A stretch of 64,000 nucleotides of DNA from Marivivens sp. (GTDB taxonomy: Bacteria; Pseudomonadota; Alphaproteobacteria; Rhodobacterales; Rhodobacteraceae). Below the pieces are notes generated by a model. That model was not told the origin of the DNA, searched no databases, and was given only the letters and a program-made list of their open reading frames with translations. The position numbers and the translations under genes are program-made. This document shows positions 1 to 7,563 of this stretch, in pieces. Every line of letters begins with the position of its first letter. Positions within the stretch are counted from its first letter, which is position 1. Location of the stretch: positions 1 to 64,000 of the forward strand of contig JAHEBU010000009.1 in NCBI GenBank assembly GCA_024642115.1. The letters are read 5' to 3'.

Positions 1-783
1 ATCCCCCGCATCGGAATGGAAGTGGTCGTCGAATTCCTCGAAGGCGACCCCGACAAACCCCTGGTCACTGGCTGCGTCTACAACGGCAAGAACGATACGC
101 CCTATCCGTTGCCAGAGCATAGGACCCGCAGCACGTTCAAGACCGACACCCATCAGGGCAACGGATTTAATGAGCTGCGGTTCGAGGACGCCAATGGCAA
201 AGAAGAGATCTATGTTCATGCGGAAAAGGACCTCAATATCGCGGTTGAAAATGACCGAGCAGAAAATATTGGCGGCAGCCGCCATACGGTGATTGACCGG
301 ACTGTCACCGAGGTCGTTCAGCTGTCCCGGATGCACGTCACCGGGGTCAGCGAAAGCCACAACGTTGGCCATCGGTATTTGCTGCGGGTGGGCGTCGGTG
401 TCGGTATGGCCTCGTTGTATTCGCTGGTCAGCCGCAAGGCCGCCACCCGTTTCAGTGCCTTCAAGTCGTTGTTGAGTGCCAGTCAGGGCGTCGGTCCGGC
501 AGGATATTTCAAACACATCGAAGGGGACGATGTGGCGATGATTTCCGGCAGCGCCTCGGAGGCTGTCGAGGGTGCAAAACTGTTGTCATCGGGTGGTTCG
601 ATGACCCTGACGTCGGACGACGCGATGTCGATTACCGCGGACAAGTCGATCACGACCGTTGCCGGGGATCAGGCCGCGATTTTCGCCGGGGAAAAAATCA
701 CTTTGCGCTGCGGCCAATCGGAATTGACCATGACCAAGGACGGCGTGATCAAACTCAACGGCAAACGCATCGAGTTGAATTGA
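1..783 (+). CDS. vgrG: Type VI secretion spike protein VgrG, C-terminal part
   Basis: This is the carboxy-terminal 260 residues of a VgrG trimeric spike protein; the reading frame is open from base 1, so the start lies outside the window. VgrG caps the Hcp tube of the type VI secretion system and carries PAAR tips and effectors into target cells. The first residues (RIGMEVVVEFLEGDPDKP, then GCVYNG) are the end of the gp5-like OB-fold and are typical of the family. They are followed by the family signature FNELRFED and then by repetitive beta-strand sequence of the needle (ITTVAGDQ, ITLRCGQSELTM). A hydrophobic stretch near residues 125-145 interrupts the needle. The genes behind it (PAAR, DUF4123-type adaptor) confirm the assignment. 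No Hcp, sheath or membrane-complex gene is visible here. Confidence 0.93.
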   Translation: MPRIGMEVVVEFLEGDPDKPLVTGCVYNGKNDTPYPLPEHRTRSTFKTDTHQGNGFNELRFEDANGKEEIYVHAEKDLNIAVENDRAENIGGSRHTVIDRTVTEVVQLSRMHVTGVSESHNVGHRYLLRVGVGVGMASLYSLVSRKAATRFSAFKSLLSASQGVGPAGYFKHIEGDDVAMISGSASEAVEGAKLLSSGGSMTLTSDDAMSITADKSITTVAGDQAAIFAGEKITLRCGQSELTMTKDGVIKLNGKRIELN

Positions 784-795
784 AGGAGAGGTCGG

Positions 796-1449
796 TTGTT
801 GGCAAGACGAATGGTTGTGAGTGCGATGGTGGTTGCGGGTCTGTCCGGCTGTGCGCATTCGCAGGATCGCTGCATGGTCCCTGACTGGGCCACGATGACC
901 GACACCAGCGTTGTCAATTGCAGCCTGCTGGTCGCTTCGGATGGATCCACCGTCGCCGCTGGGTGCCCCGTGGCCGACCAGGTCATGATGTCGATGCGGC
1001 CCGATGGTCAGGTTGGTCTGACCCGATCGGTGACGGGCGGCCTGCAAGCCAGCTATGTGGCAACCGCGACGACGATAGACGCCGCAACGATACCCGAGGC
1101 CATGCAGCAAATTCTGGCCGCACAAACCTGTCTAGAGAGCGACAGTTGCAACCGGGGGCCAAATCCGCCGACATTTCTGGACAATCTAAGGGATGTTCAT
1201 GTGCTGGGCGGCATCACCTTTGAGGTTGCCGAGGTGCCGCAAGACAGCGGTGGATTGCTGGATGGCGGCGGTCTTTTGGGCGGTGCGGGCCTTGGAAGCG
1301 CGCTGAACGGCAACCCGCCACTTCAGGCCGGTTATTTCACGGCGCAGGACACATTATATCAGGTGTGGGCCGACCCGACCGGCACGTTGGCGGGAAAGAG
1401 TGTGTTTGTGCAAGCGTTGGGTGCGGTGGATCAGGTATGCCCGAAATAA
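796..1449 (+). CDS. Predicted outer-membrane lipoprotein in the VgrG module
   Basis: A 217-residue protein that I do not recognise. It begins with a lipoprotein signal: two arginines, a hydrophobic stretch and the lipobox LSGC ending at Cys19. The residue after the cysteine is Ala, which fits sorting to the outer membrane. The mature part contains several further cysteines and a glycine-rich stretch around residues 150-170 (GGLLDGGGLLGG). The start is TTG at 796, or the TTG directly after it; AAGGAGAG ends five bases upstream and supports either. It lies 12 bases behind vgrG and its end overlaps the next gene by 13 bases, so it is probably cotranscribed. A lipoprotein following vgrG could be a periplasmic immunity protein or an assembly factor; both are guesses. 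Confidence 0.75.
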   Translation: MLARRMVVSAMVVAGLSGCAHSQDRCMVPDWATMTDTSVVNCSLLVASDGSTVAAGCPVADQVMMSMRPDGQVGLTRSVTGGLQASYVATATTIDAATIPEAMQQILAAQTCLESDSCNRGPNPPTFLDNLRDVHVLGGITFEVAEVPQDSGGLLDGGGLLGGAGLGSALNGNPPLQAGYFTAQDTLYQVWADPTGTLAGKSVFVQALGAVDQVCPK

Positions 1450-2072
1450 CATTTCAGGATTGGACGAGCCTTCCGACGATTGCGCTTCTGGACAGCGATT
1501 ATTTCGCCGAGGACGGGCCGCCCGACCTTCCCGAAGTTCCGGAAATGCCCGAGATCGACGGATCCCCCCTGGGTGACCTGCAACGCCGCGCAACCGAGGC
1601 GGTCGAGAAATTCCTCGGCAACGTGGGCGACATCGAATACGCCCCCACTCCGCTGGACATTAACGGTGCGGATCTGGGGATGCGGATCGGTCAGGTCGTC
1701 GCCAACAACAACAAGCGACTGTCCAGAGACAATACATTTTACGATATCTGCCTTCTGATCATGAATGGCGATCCCAGCCTGCCAGACGGATTCATGGTGG
1801 CCTACAATGCGATCGTGCAGGAATATGCCCGCGCACTATACCAGACGACGCCGATCTTTTTTGCGACCGACCCGATTGGCCGAAACGCGACCCTCAACAC
1901 GTTGTTCACGCAGTATAAACAGCAGGTCAACGGGTTGGTCCGTGGCACGCAGGCTGCACTGCGGGCGGCGTATGGGGTGGCCGCGACCAATGCCGACCTC
2001 GACATGGGAAACGTGCAGACAATCACCCGCGAGGGCAAGGTGCCCGGCGACTTTGCCTCCATGTTCAACTGA
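1437..2072 (+). CDS. Unknown protein of the VgrG module
   Basis: A 211-residue protein without a recognisable domain. The start chosen is ATG at 1437 (MPEITFQDW), which overlaps the lipoprotein gene by 13 bases; a longer in-frame start at 1365 would lie deep inside that gene. The N-terminal 50 residues are acidic and proline-rich (DLPEVPEMPEID), followed by a predicted mostly helical part without signal peptide or membrane segment. The acidic, proline-rich entry would suit a protein that docks onto another component, but no function can be assigned. It sits between the lipoprotein and the PAAR gene in one run of genes, so a role in loading or export of this spike is plausible. Confidence 0.75.
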   Translation: MPEITFQDWTSLPTIALLDSDYFAEDGPPDLPEVPEMPEIDGSPLGDLQRRATEAVEKFLGNVGDIEYAPTPLDINGADLGMRIGQVVANNNKRLSRDNTFYDICLLIMNGDPSLPDGFMVAYNAIVQEYARALYQTTPIFFATDPIGRNATLNTLFTQYKQQVNGLVRGTQAALRAAYGVAATNADLDMGNVQTITREGKVPGDFASMFN

Positions 2073-2093
2073 GTAAAAAGGAGCACCAGGGTC

Positions 2094-2483
2094 ATGCCAG
2101 CCGCATCTCGCAAAGGCGACATCTGTGTGGGTCACGGGTGTTTCCAGCCGACACCGTCTGTCGCAGGCAGCCCCGATGTTCTGATCGACAAGATACCGGC
2201 GCTGCGCAAGGGCGATGCGGTTGCCCCGCACGGATGCAATTCCTGCCCGCCGCATGGCCGGGCGGTTTCGGCCGGATCACCGACCGTATTCGTCAACGGT
2301 CGGCCCCTTGCACGGATCGGTGACGGGGTGGACTGCGGCGGACAAGTGACTGCCGGATCGGCCACGGTTGTCGTCGATGTTCAGACGCCACAATCGTCGA
2401 TGCGGATGACCGCCCCGTGCGTCCGGGAATGCATGCGGGACGCCAACCGCAAAGGACAGGCCTTTGTCATGCGTGCCGGATGA
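2094..2483 (+). CDS. PAAR-domain spike tip protein
   Basis: A 129-residue PAAR-like protein. Such proteins sharpen the tip of the VgrG trimer and attach cargo. The hallmarks are visible: an early GDICVGHGC segment, repeated proline-glycine turns (TPSVAGSPDVLID, VSAGSPTVFVNG), the GDGVDCGGQVTAGSATV ending of the domain, and conserved His/Cys positions (H14, C16 and the CNSCPPHG stretch) suited to the metal site at the tip. It is a bare PAAR domain with only about 30 extra residues at the C-terminus, so any effector must be a separate protein. AAGGAG lies upstream of the ATG at 2094. Its stop codon overlaps the start of the next gene (ATGA), so the two are translationally coupled. Confidence 0.92.
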   Translation: MPAASRKGDICVGHGCFQPTPSVAGSPDVLIDKIPALRKGDAVAPHGCNSCPPHGRAVSAGSPTVFVNGRPLARIGDGVDCGGQVTAGSATVVVDVQTPQSSMRMTAPCVRECMRDANRKGQAFVMRAG

Positions 2484-3415
2484 CCAAAGCACACAGATTA
2501 TCCCGACGCGAGATGTTCGCCCTGCGCAGTCCATTCCGGGCAGGCAGGCTTCATGCCATTCTGGATGCAACCAGCTATGAAGGTTTGCTCCAGGCTTTGG
2601 GCAGGTCACAGCTTGACTTTGACAGCCTGTTTTCGGGCGACGACGCTTTGATGTTGTCGGGCGAGGCGCCCTATATCGCGACACTTGACAACTCCCGACC
2701 CAAGGCCGTTCGGGATCTGCTTCAGGCGGCACGTTACAGATATGCCGGTTTTATCGTTGAGTCGGACGCGGGACGAGATGACCTGCGCCGACACTTTGCC
2801 GCCAAACTGTACGCCATCATCAATGAAGGACAGGACATGGCCCTTTTTCGGTTCTACGACACCCGCATCCTTCTTGCCTTTCTTGGCACGCTGAATGCAG
2901 CCGAGGCTGCGGCATTCTGGGGTCCGGTGCATCAGACCTATCTGATCCGGTCGGATGGCCCCATACAGATCGACGTGCCTCGGGTGCCGGGGGTGTCGCC
3001 GCCCCTTGCCACCCCCCTGCCGCCGATGCGCGCCGATCAGATGATTGTTCTGGCCACCGTAACCGACCATGCCTTTCGCGACCGGCTTGCCGCCTACCTT
3101 GGCGACACCTGGACCGACGATGTGACACGCATTGGACGCGATGAATTGCCTCAGATCGTGGACAGCGCCATCGCCGATTGCCCCCGGCTTGAGGTGTGCC
3201 GCGAAATGGACATCGTCATCATGGCGATTGCGCGTCTGCGCGTGCCTGATCTGGTTCAGTCTGATGAATTCTGGCGCCTTGTCATTGCGGATCGTCCGAA
3301 TCCGAACCAGCGCGCCGGAGTATTCCTGAGCACCATGATGCTGAATATGGATCGCGATCAGAAACTGGATTTCTACCGCCGGGTCAACGGCTGGTGGGAC
3401 TACGGCAAAGACTAG
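2480..3415 (+). CDS. DUF4123-type VgrG adaptor/chaperone
   Basis: A 311-residue protein of the DUF4123 (Tap/TEC adaptor) type, which binds a dedicated effector and loads it onto its cognate VgrG. The N-terminal domain shows the typical pattern: a short strand about a named object (HAILDATSYEG), then a phenylalanine-rich loop (DFDSLFSGDD), then APYIATLD. The central part (DMALFRFYDTRILLAFLGTL) matches the conserved second half of the domain. About 140 residues follow that resemble nothing I know and may recognise the cargo. The start is ATG at 2480, overlapping the PAAR stop by ATGA; longer in-frame starts are less likely. Known DUF4123 genes sit directly before the effector they serve, which points to the gene at 3434. 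Confidence 0.85.
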   Translation: MTKAHRLSRREMFALRSPFRAGRLHAILDATSYEGLLQALGRSQLDFDSLFSGDDALMLSGEAPYIATLDNSRPKAVRDLLQAARYRYAGFIVESDAGRDDLRRHFAAKLYAIINEGQDMALFRFYDTRILLAFLGTLNAAEAAAFWGPVHQTYLIRSDGPIQIDVPRVPGVSPPLATPLPPMRADQMIVLATVTDHAFRDRLAAYLGDTWTDDVTRIGRDELPQIVDSAIADCPRLEVCREMDIVIMAIARLRVPDLVQSDEFWRLVIADRPNPNQRAGVFLSTMMLNMDRDQKLDFYRRVNGWWDYGKD

Positions 3416-3433
3416 AAAAAAGGGGCAAGACGC

Positions 3434-4051
3434 TTGGTCTATCTTTCACCTGAATCCGCCGAAGCCCTGGGCGCACTTGGCGAGGAAATCGGTCGCTGGG
3501 GCGGGGCCGCGCTGCGGCGTAGCCCGCTTGATCCGGCAACGCGTCCGTTGCCCCCCTACGACTGTCCGACCGGAAACTGCCGGAACGACAAACCGTGCCA
3601 AGAGGTCAAGGAAGGCGATGCCATCGACCCGTTCAGCCGTGAACACGTCGAACGCAACGCCTGCAATCGGTGCCCGACCACCAACCCCGAACCGGTAACC
3701 CATACCGTGGCCCGCCTGTTCGGCCTGACGGAAAGCGAAGAAATCTCGCACTACGAAGACGCCGAGGGGAACCAGTGGCAGCCGGACAACTGGTTCACGG
3801 CCCCGCGCTATCATGGCGACGCCGGGATCGGCGCACGGGACCCATCCAACATGACCTACCGTGTCGTTATGGCCGCAACCGGAGGACGCGGCTGGCAGTG
3901 CCGCTATCACGGCGGACAACTTGACGACAGAAGCCTTGACCTTGGCACATTCGACTATGCCGAGGGCGGCACGTCCATGCACATGCGCATGGACGTTTCA
4001 CCGCACAACGCCAATCCCTTGTATGCCCCCAATCTGACCGAGACGTTCTGA
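3434..4051 (+). CDS. Cys-rich protein, candidate T6SS cargo effector
   Basis: A 205-residue protein of unknown family placed directly behind the DUF4123-type adaptor, the usual position of a T6SS cargo effector. It starts with TTG at 3434 behind AAAAAAGGGGCAAG. Five cysteines are clustered: C44, C49, C55, then C77 and C80 (CNRC), which could form a zinc site. The C-terminal half has an ordered series GGRGWQCRYHGG, then DLGTFDY, then HMRMDVSPH near the end; the invariant-looking Cys, His and Asp residues resemble a small catalytic or metal-binding domain. It has no signal peptide or membrane helix. Function as an effector is inferred only from context; a structural cap or adaptor is an alternative. 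Confidence 0.72.
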   Translation: MVYLSPESAEALGALGEEIGRWGGAALRRSPLDPATRPLPPYDCPTGNCRNDKPCQEVKEGDAIDPFSREHVERNACNRCPTTNPEPVTHTVARLFGLTESEEISHYEDAEGNQWQPDNWFTAPRYHGDAGIGARDPSNMTYRVVMAATGGRGWQCRYHGGQLDDRSLDLGTFDYAEGGTSMHMRMDVSPHNANPLYAPNLTETF

Positions 4052-4053
4052 AC

Positions 4054-4656
4054 ATGCCCACCCACCACGCGCCGGATCACGGCGTCTTTCGCGTTGGGCA
4101 GAACCTGACGCTTGTCGATATCTGGATCGGTGTGCACAGCGACGCGCAGCAATGGCAGCGGGCATCCTTGTCGCCTGACGTGTTGTCCCAGCGAGCCGCC
4201 ATCAACGACAACACGGCCCGATTGATGGCGACATTGGCCGAATGTCCTGCCTCGCGCTGGAAGGCCCTGATCGGCGCGCAGGGGATAACCCAATATGGCG
4301 CAATTGCGCTGTCGTGGTGCGAGGGGGCGGATCTGTTGACCGTATCCGACCTGTTTTTCGCCGAAATCACCCGACACGACCAGATTGATCAACGGGCCGC
4401 GGGCCGGATAAATCCAGCCATGATCCCTCAGTCCCGGTCGCTCAAGCATATGGCCGAGGTGGCCAACAATGACACGCAGCCCCTTGTCCTGATGTGCCTT
4501 GGGCGTCCCGATCCAATCATCTTTGACATGGCAAATGATTGGCTCGATGCGCTGCACCCCAGCCTGGGGGCCATCCTTTTGCAACGCCACAATCCCAAGG
4601 TGTCCCCCCTTGATCCGCAAACCATCGAAAGGTGGAACACGGGATCAATGGTCTGA
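4054..4656 (+). CDS. Unknown protein, possible immunity partner of the cargo
   Basis: A 200-residue protein whose ATG at 4054 lies two bases behind the stop of the putative cargo gene. That spacing is typical of effector-immunity pairs, but there is no sequence proof. It has no signal peptide or membrane segment, so if it is an immunity protein it would act in the cytoplasm. The middle carries a hydrophobic helical stretch (WKALIGAQGITQYGAIALSW), and the C-terminal part reads like an alpha/beta domain (PLVLMCLGRPDPIIFDMAND). It is the last gene of the module before a gap of 231 bases. Alternatives are another loading factor or a second cargo. Confidence 0.68.
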   Translation: MPTHHAPDHGVFRVGQNLTLVDIWIGVHSDAQQWQRASLSPDVLSQRAAINDNTARLMATLAECPASRWKALIGAQGITQYGAIALSWCEGADLLTVSDLFFAEITRHDQIDQRAAGRINPAMIPQSRSLKHMAEVANNDTQPLVLMCLGRPDPIIFDMANDWLDALHPSLGAILLQRHNPKVSPLDPQTIERWNTGSMV

Positions 4657-4694
4657 CAGTCGTTGGGTGCCGCCTACTCAATTGGCGGGTCGCG

Positions 4695-4714
4695 CGGTCA
4701 GGACACGCTGACCG
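4695..4714 (+). terminator. Stem-loop after the VgrG module (weak terminator candidate)
   Basis: CGGTCAG at 4695-4701 pairs perfectly with CTGACCG at 4708-4714 around a six-base loop, 38 bases behind the last gene of the module. No T-run follows, so it is at best a weak or Rho-assisted terminator, or an end that protects the messenger. Confidence 0.35.
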
Positions 4715-4763
4715 AAGGCACAGATGTCGGCGTGTAACGCAAGGCTCAGAAGACAGGGTTTTC

Positions 4764-4777
4764 TAATTATATAATTA
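4764..4777. promoter_or_regulatory. 14-base perfect palindrome in an AT-rich island upstream of rnd
   Basis: TAATTATATAATTA is a perfect two-fold palindrome inside about 45 bases of AT-rich sequence in an otherwise GC-rich window. It contains TATAAT in both directions, so it can be read as a -10 box or as an operator. A -35 box at normal spacing is not convincing on either strand. It lies 111 bases before the ribonuclease D gene, in the only gap between the T6SS module and the LPS operon. Confidence 0.45.
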
Positions 4778-4793
4778 AAACAAAGATTTATTT

Positions 4794-4825
4794 CGCGTTC
4801 ACGCATGAACATCCCTCTGAACGCG
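4794..4825 (+). repeat. Inverted repeat with two alternative stems in the rnd leader
   Basis: CGCGTTC at 4794-4800 is repeated inverted as GAACGCG at 4819-4825. The last four bases of the first arm can alternatively pair with GAAC at 4807-4810 to give a short local hairpin. The two pairings exclude each other. If the AT-rich island just upstream is the promoter, this would be in the leader of the rnd-kpsF-lpt transcript. Confidence 0.35.
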
Positions 4826-4887
4826 CAGTTGAGTTTAGCCGCCAATCGCCGTATGACCGCCTCGAACACCTCAAAACAGGGCCCGAC

Positions 4888-5499
4888 ATGGCGAACCATC
4901 TTTATCAGGGCGACTTGCCCGACGGGCTGAAACTGGGGCCGATCGTGGCGATCGACTGCGAAACCATGGGGCTGAACCCGCACCGGGACCGGCTCTGCCT
5001 GATCCAGATGTCGGACGGCGACGGCAACTGCCACCTCATTCAGGTCGCCAAAGGGCAGACCAGCGCGCCCAACCTGTGCCGCCTGCTGACCGACCCGGAC
5101 ACGCTCAAACTGTTCCATTTCGGCCGGTTCGATATCGCCGTGATGTATCACGCCTTTGGGGCGCTTGCCGCCCCTGTCTACTGCACGAAAATCGCGTCGA
5201 AACTGGTGCGGACGTTCACCGACCGGCACGGGCTGAAATACCTGCTTCAGGACCTGCTGGGCGTCGATATTTCCAAGATGCAGCAGCAAAGCGACTGGGG
5301 AGCGGAAACGCTGACCGCGGCCCAGCTTGATTACGCTGCCTCGGATGTCCTGTACCTGCACAAACTCAAGGACGCGCTGGACGTCATGCTCGCCCGCGAG
5401 GGCCGAACCGAGGTGGCGCAGGCCTGCTATGAGTTCCTGCCGATGCGCGCCCGGCTGGACCTGATCGGCTATCCCGAGGTGGATATCTTTGCCCACTGA
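4888..5499 (+). CDS. rnd: Ribonuclease D, short form
   Basis: A 203-residue 3'-5' exoribonuclease of the DEDDy superfamily, acting in tRNA 3' maturation and RNA turnover in the cytoplasm. The metal-binding and catalytic residues are visible: D23 and E25 in AIDCETMG, D82 in HFGRFD, and Y149 with D153 in LDYAASD. The protein consists of the nuclease domain alone; the HRDC domains of the E. coli enzyme are missing, which is common in Alphaproteobacteria. The start is the ATG at 4888. Its last eleven bases overlap the next gene. It heads the kpsF-lpt operon, although its own task is RNA processing. Confidence 0.92.
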   Translation: MANHLYQGDLPDGLKLGPIVAIDCETMGLNPHRDRLCLIQMSDGDGNCHLIQVAKGQTSAPNLCRLLTDPDTLKLFHFGRFDIAVMYHAFGALAAPVYCTKIASKLVRTFTDRHGLKYLLQDLLGVDISKMQQQSDWGAETLTAAQLDYAASDVLYLHKLKDALDVMLAREGRTEVAQACYEFLPMRARLDLIGYPEVDIFAH

Positions 5500-6454
5500 T
5501 CCCGCCCTCACCGCCGCCCGCCGCGTCATCCTTGAAGAGGCCGAAGGGCTGCGCAGCCTTGCCGATGCGCTGGGCGACAGCCTGACCACGACGGTCGCCC
5601 TGTTGCAGGCGGCCAAGGGCCGCGTGATCGTGTCCGGCATGGGCAAATCCGGCCACATCGCCCGCAAGATCGCCGCGACCTTTGCCAGCACCGGCACGCC
5701 GGCCCATTTCGTCCACCCCGCCGAGGCGAGCCACGGCGACATGGGTATGATCGGCAAAGGCGACGTCGTGATCGCCATCTCGAACTCGGGCGAGGCTCCC
5801 GAACTGGCAAATCTGGTCGCCTACACCCGCCGGTTCCAGATCGACCTTGTGGCGATCACCAGCAAACCTGACAGCAGTCTGGCCACACAGGCCGATATTA
5901 CCCTGCAAATCCCGGCACTGGGCGAAGCGTGCGGATACGGGATCGTTCCGACCACCTCGACCACGATGACGCTGGCGCTGGGCGACGCGCTGGCCATCGC
6001 GCTGATGGAAGCGCGGGACTTTACGCCAGAAAACTTCCGCGAGTTTCACCCCGGCGGCAAACTGGGCGCCCGCCTGTCCAAGGTGCGCGACCTGATGCAC
6101 ACCGGCGACATGGTCCCGCTGGTCGGTACCCGCACGCCCATGAGCGATACCCTGCTGACCATCAGCCAAAAGGGGTTCGGCGTGGTTGGCGTGGAAGATT
6201 CCCAAGGCTACCTTGCAGGTATCGTAACCGACGGCGACCTGCGCCGTCACATGGCCGGGCTTCTGGACCTGACGGCGGGCGAGGTGATGACGAAATCGCC
6301 CCGGACCATCGGACCAGATGCCTTGGCAGAAGAGGCCGTGGCGCTGATGAACGAACGCAAGATCACTTGTCTGTTCGTAGTCGATCCCGCCGGATCGCTG
6401 CGGGTCAGGGGCATTCTGCACATTCACGATTGTCTGCGGGCCGGGGTGGTCTAG
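5489..6454 (+). CDS. kpsF: Arabinose-5-phosphate isomerase, KpsF/KdsD/GutQ family
   Basis: A 321-residue enzyme that converts ribulose 5-phosphate into arabinose 5-phosphate, the first step toward KDO for LPS. An N-terminal SIS sugar isomerase domain (about residues 35-170) contains GMGKSGHIARKIAATFASTGTP and the HGDMGM motif; SNSGEAPE binds phosphate. Two CBS domains follow (about 205-320; VGVEDSQGYLAGIVTDGDLRRH marks the first), which in this family regulate activity. The start is TTG at 5489, inside the end of rnd, an overlap of 11 bases. The neighbours lptC, lptA and lptB carry the finished LPS, so the operon joins KDO supply with LPS export. Confidence 0.94.
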   Translation: MPTDPALTAARRVILEEAEGLRSLADALGDSLTTTVALLQAAKGRVIVSGMGKSGHIARKIAATFASTGTPAHFVHPAEASHGDMGMIGKGDVVIAISNSGEAPELANLVAYTRRFQIDLVAITSKPDSSLATQADITLQIPALGEACGYGIVPTTSTTMTLALGDALAIALMEARDFTPENFREFHPGGKLGARLSKVRDLMHTGDMVPLVGTRTPMSDTLLTISQKGFGVVGVEDSQGYLAGIVTDGDLRRHMAGLLDLTAGEVMTKSPRTIGPDALAEEAVALMNERKITCLFVVDPAGSLRVRGILHIHDCLRAGVV

Positions 6455-6458
6455 GCCG

Positions 6459-7058
6459 GTGGCCGGGTCCGACAACCTGTATTCCCAGTTCGTCAACTGG
6501 TCCAAGATCCTGCTTCCGCTGGCCGCCCTTGGTTTGCTGTCCACCCTGTTCCTGTTCGCCAAACGGCCCAACACCGGCGATTCGATCCCCTATGCCGAGA
6601 TCCAGGAGATCGCCCGCGACCCACGGCTGACCCATCCACAGTTTTCAGGCATGGCGACGGACGGATCGGTCATTTCCATCGCAGCCGAATCCGCCGTGCC
6701 AGACTCGGCCATTCCTGCTCTGACCACGATCAACAAGCTGTCGGCCCGGATCGACGCGGTGGATGGCAGCCATATCGAAATCAGCGCGGGCATGGGGACG
6801 ATCGACACCGCAACGCGCACTGCGACCATGACGGAACTGACCCGGCTGCAAAGCTCGACCGGCTATGTCATGGAAACCACGGGCCTGACCGCAGACCTGG
6901 ACGCCGGGCGGATTGAATCGACCGGCCCGCTGGAGGTCCGGGCGCCCTATGGGCAACTGACTGCCGGGCATCTTTTGATCGAAACGCCTGCCGGGGCGAC
7001 CAGCCAACAGATGGTTTTCAACAAGGGCGTTCGGCTGATATACCAGCCGCAACAATAG
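6459..7058 (+). CDS. lptC: LPS export protein LptC
   Basis: A 199-residue single-pass inner-membrane protein that receives LPS from the LptBFG extractor and hands it to LptA in the periplasm. A membrane anchor lies at about residues 18-35 (ILLPLAALGLLSTLFLFA) with the short N-terminus inside. The rest shows the strand-rich jellyroll pattern of the Lpt family (GTIDTATRTATM, TADLDAGRIES). The start is a GTG at 6459, five bases behind kpsF. Sequence similarity in LptC is low, and the call leans on topology and on the following lptA and lptB. Confidence 0.88.
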   Translation: MAGSDNLYSQFVNWSKILLPLAALGLLSTLFLFAKRPNTGDSIPYAEIQEIARDPRLTHPQFSGMATDGSVISIAAESAVPDSAIPALTTINKLSARIDAVDGSHIEISAGMGTIDTATRTATMTELTRLQSSTGYVMETTGLTADLDAGRIESTGPLEVRAPYGQLTAGHLLIETPAGATSQQMVFNKGVRLIYQPQQ

Positions 7059-7070
7059 AGGATTTCGATC

Positions 7071-7562
7071 GTGGTTTTCAGACGTGCCTGCGTGCTTGCC
7101 CTGTGGTTGGTCCTGCCGGGCGCCGTCGCCGCGCAGGGAACCAACATCACCCTTGGAGCCATCAACGCCGATCCGACCGCGCCGGTCGAAATGACAGCCG
7201 ACAGCCTGACCGTCGATCAGTCCACCGGCAAGGCAGTGTTTTCGGGCAACGTGGTGATCGGACAGGGGGCCATGCGAATCAGCGCAGCGCGGGTCGAGGT
7301 GTCATATTCGGACACGACCAGGGCAATCAACCATCTGGACGCGACCGGCGGCGTGACCTTTGTCACCGCCACCGAAGCGGCCGAGGCCGAAGAGGCCGTC
7401 TATGACCTGACGACAGGGATGTTGGTGATGACGGGCAATGTGCTGCTTACCCAAGGGCCCAGCGCCATTTCATCACAAAAGATGACCGTCAACCTCAAGG
7501 AAGGCACTGCCCAGATGGAAGGCGGCGTGCGCACAGTTTTCAACCAGAACGGCGGCAACTGA
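7071..7562 (+). CDS. lptA: LPS periplasmic bridge protein LptA
   Basis: A 163-residue OstA/LptA-family protein. It has a signal peptide with cleavage expected after AVAAQ (about residue 21), so it works in the periplasm, where LptA units line up into the bridge that carries LPS to the outer membrane. The mature part has the family pattern MTADSLTVDQSTGKAVFSGNV near its beginning, followed by short strand repeats (GAMRISAARVEV, MLVMTGNVLL). The start is GTG at 7071 after GAGGATTT. It lies between lptC and lptB in one operon. Confidence 0.92.
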   Translation: MVFRRACVLALWLVLPGAVAAQGTNITLGAINADPTAPVEMTADSLTVDQSTGKAVFSGNVVIGQGAMRISAARVEVSYSDTTRAINHLDATGGVTFVTATEAAEAEEAVYDLTTGMLVMTGNVLLTQGPSAISSQKMTVNLKEGTAQMEGGVRTVFNQNGGN

Positions 7563-7563
7563 C

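Noticed and set aside
4678-5778. Minus-strand open frame of 366 codons opposite rnd and kpsF
   Set aside because: It overlaps two certain genes completely and ends in the AT-rich regulatory gap.
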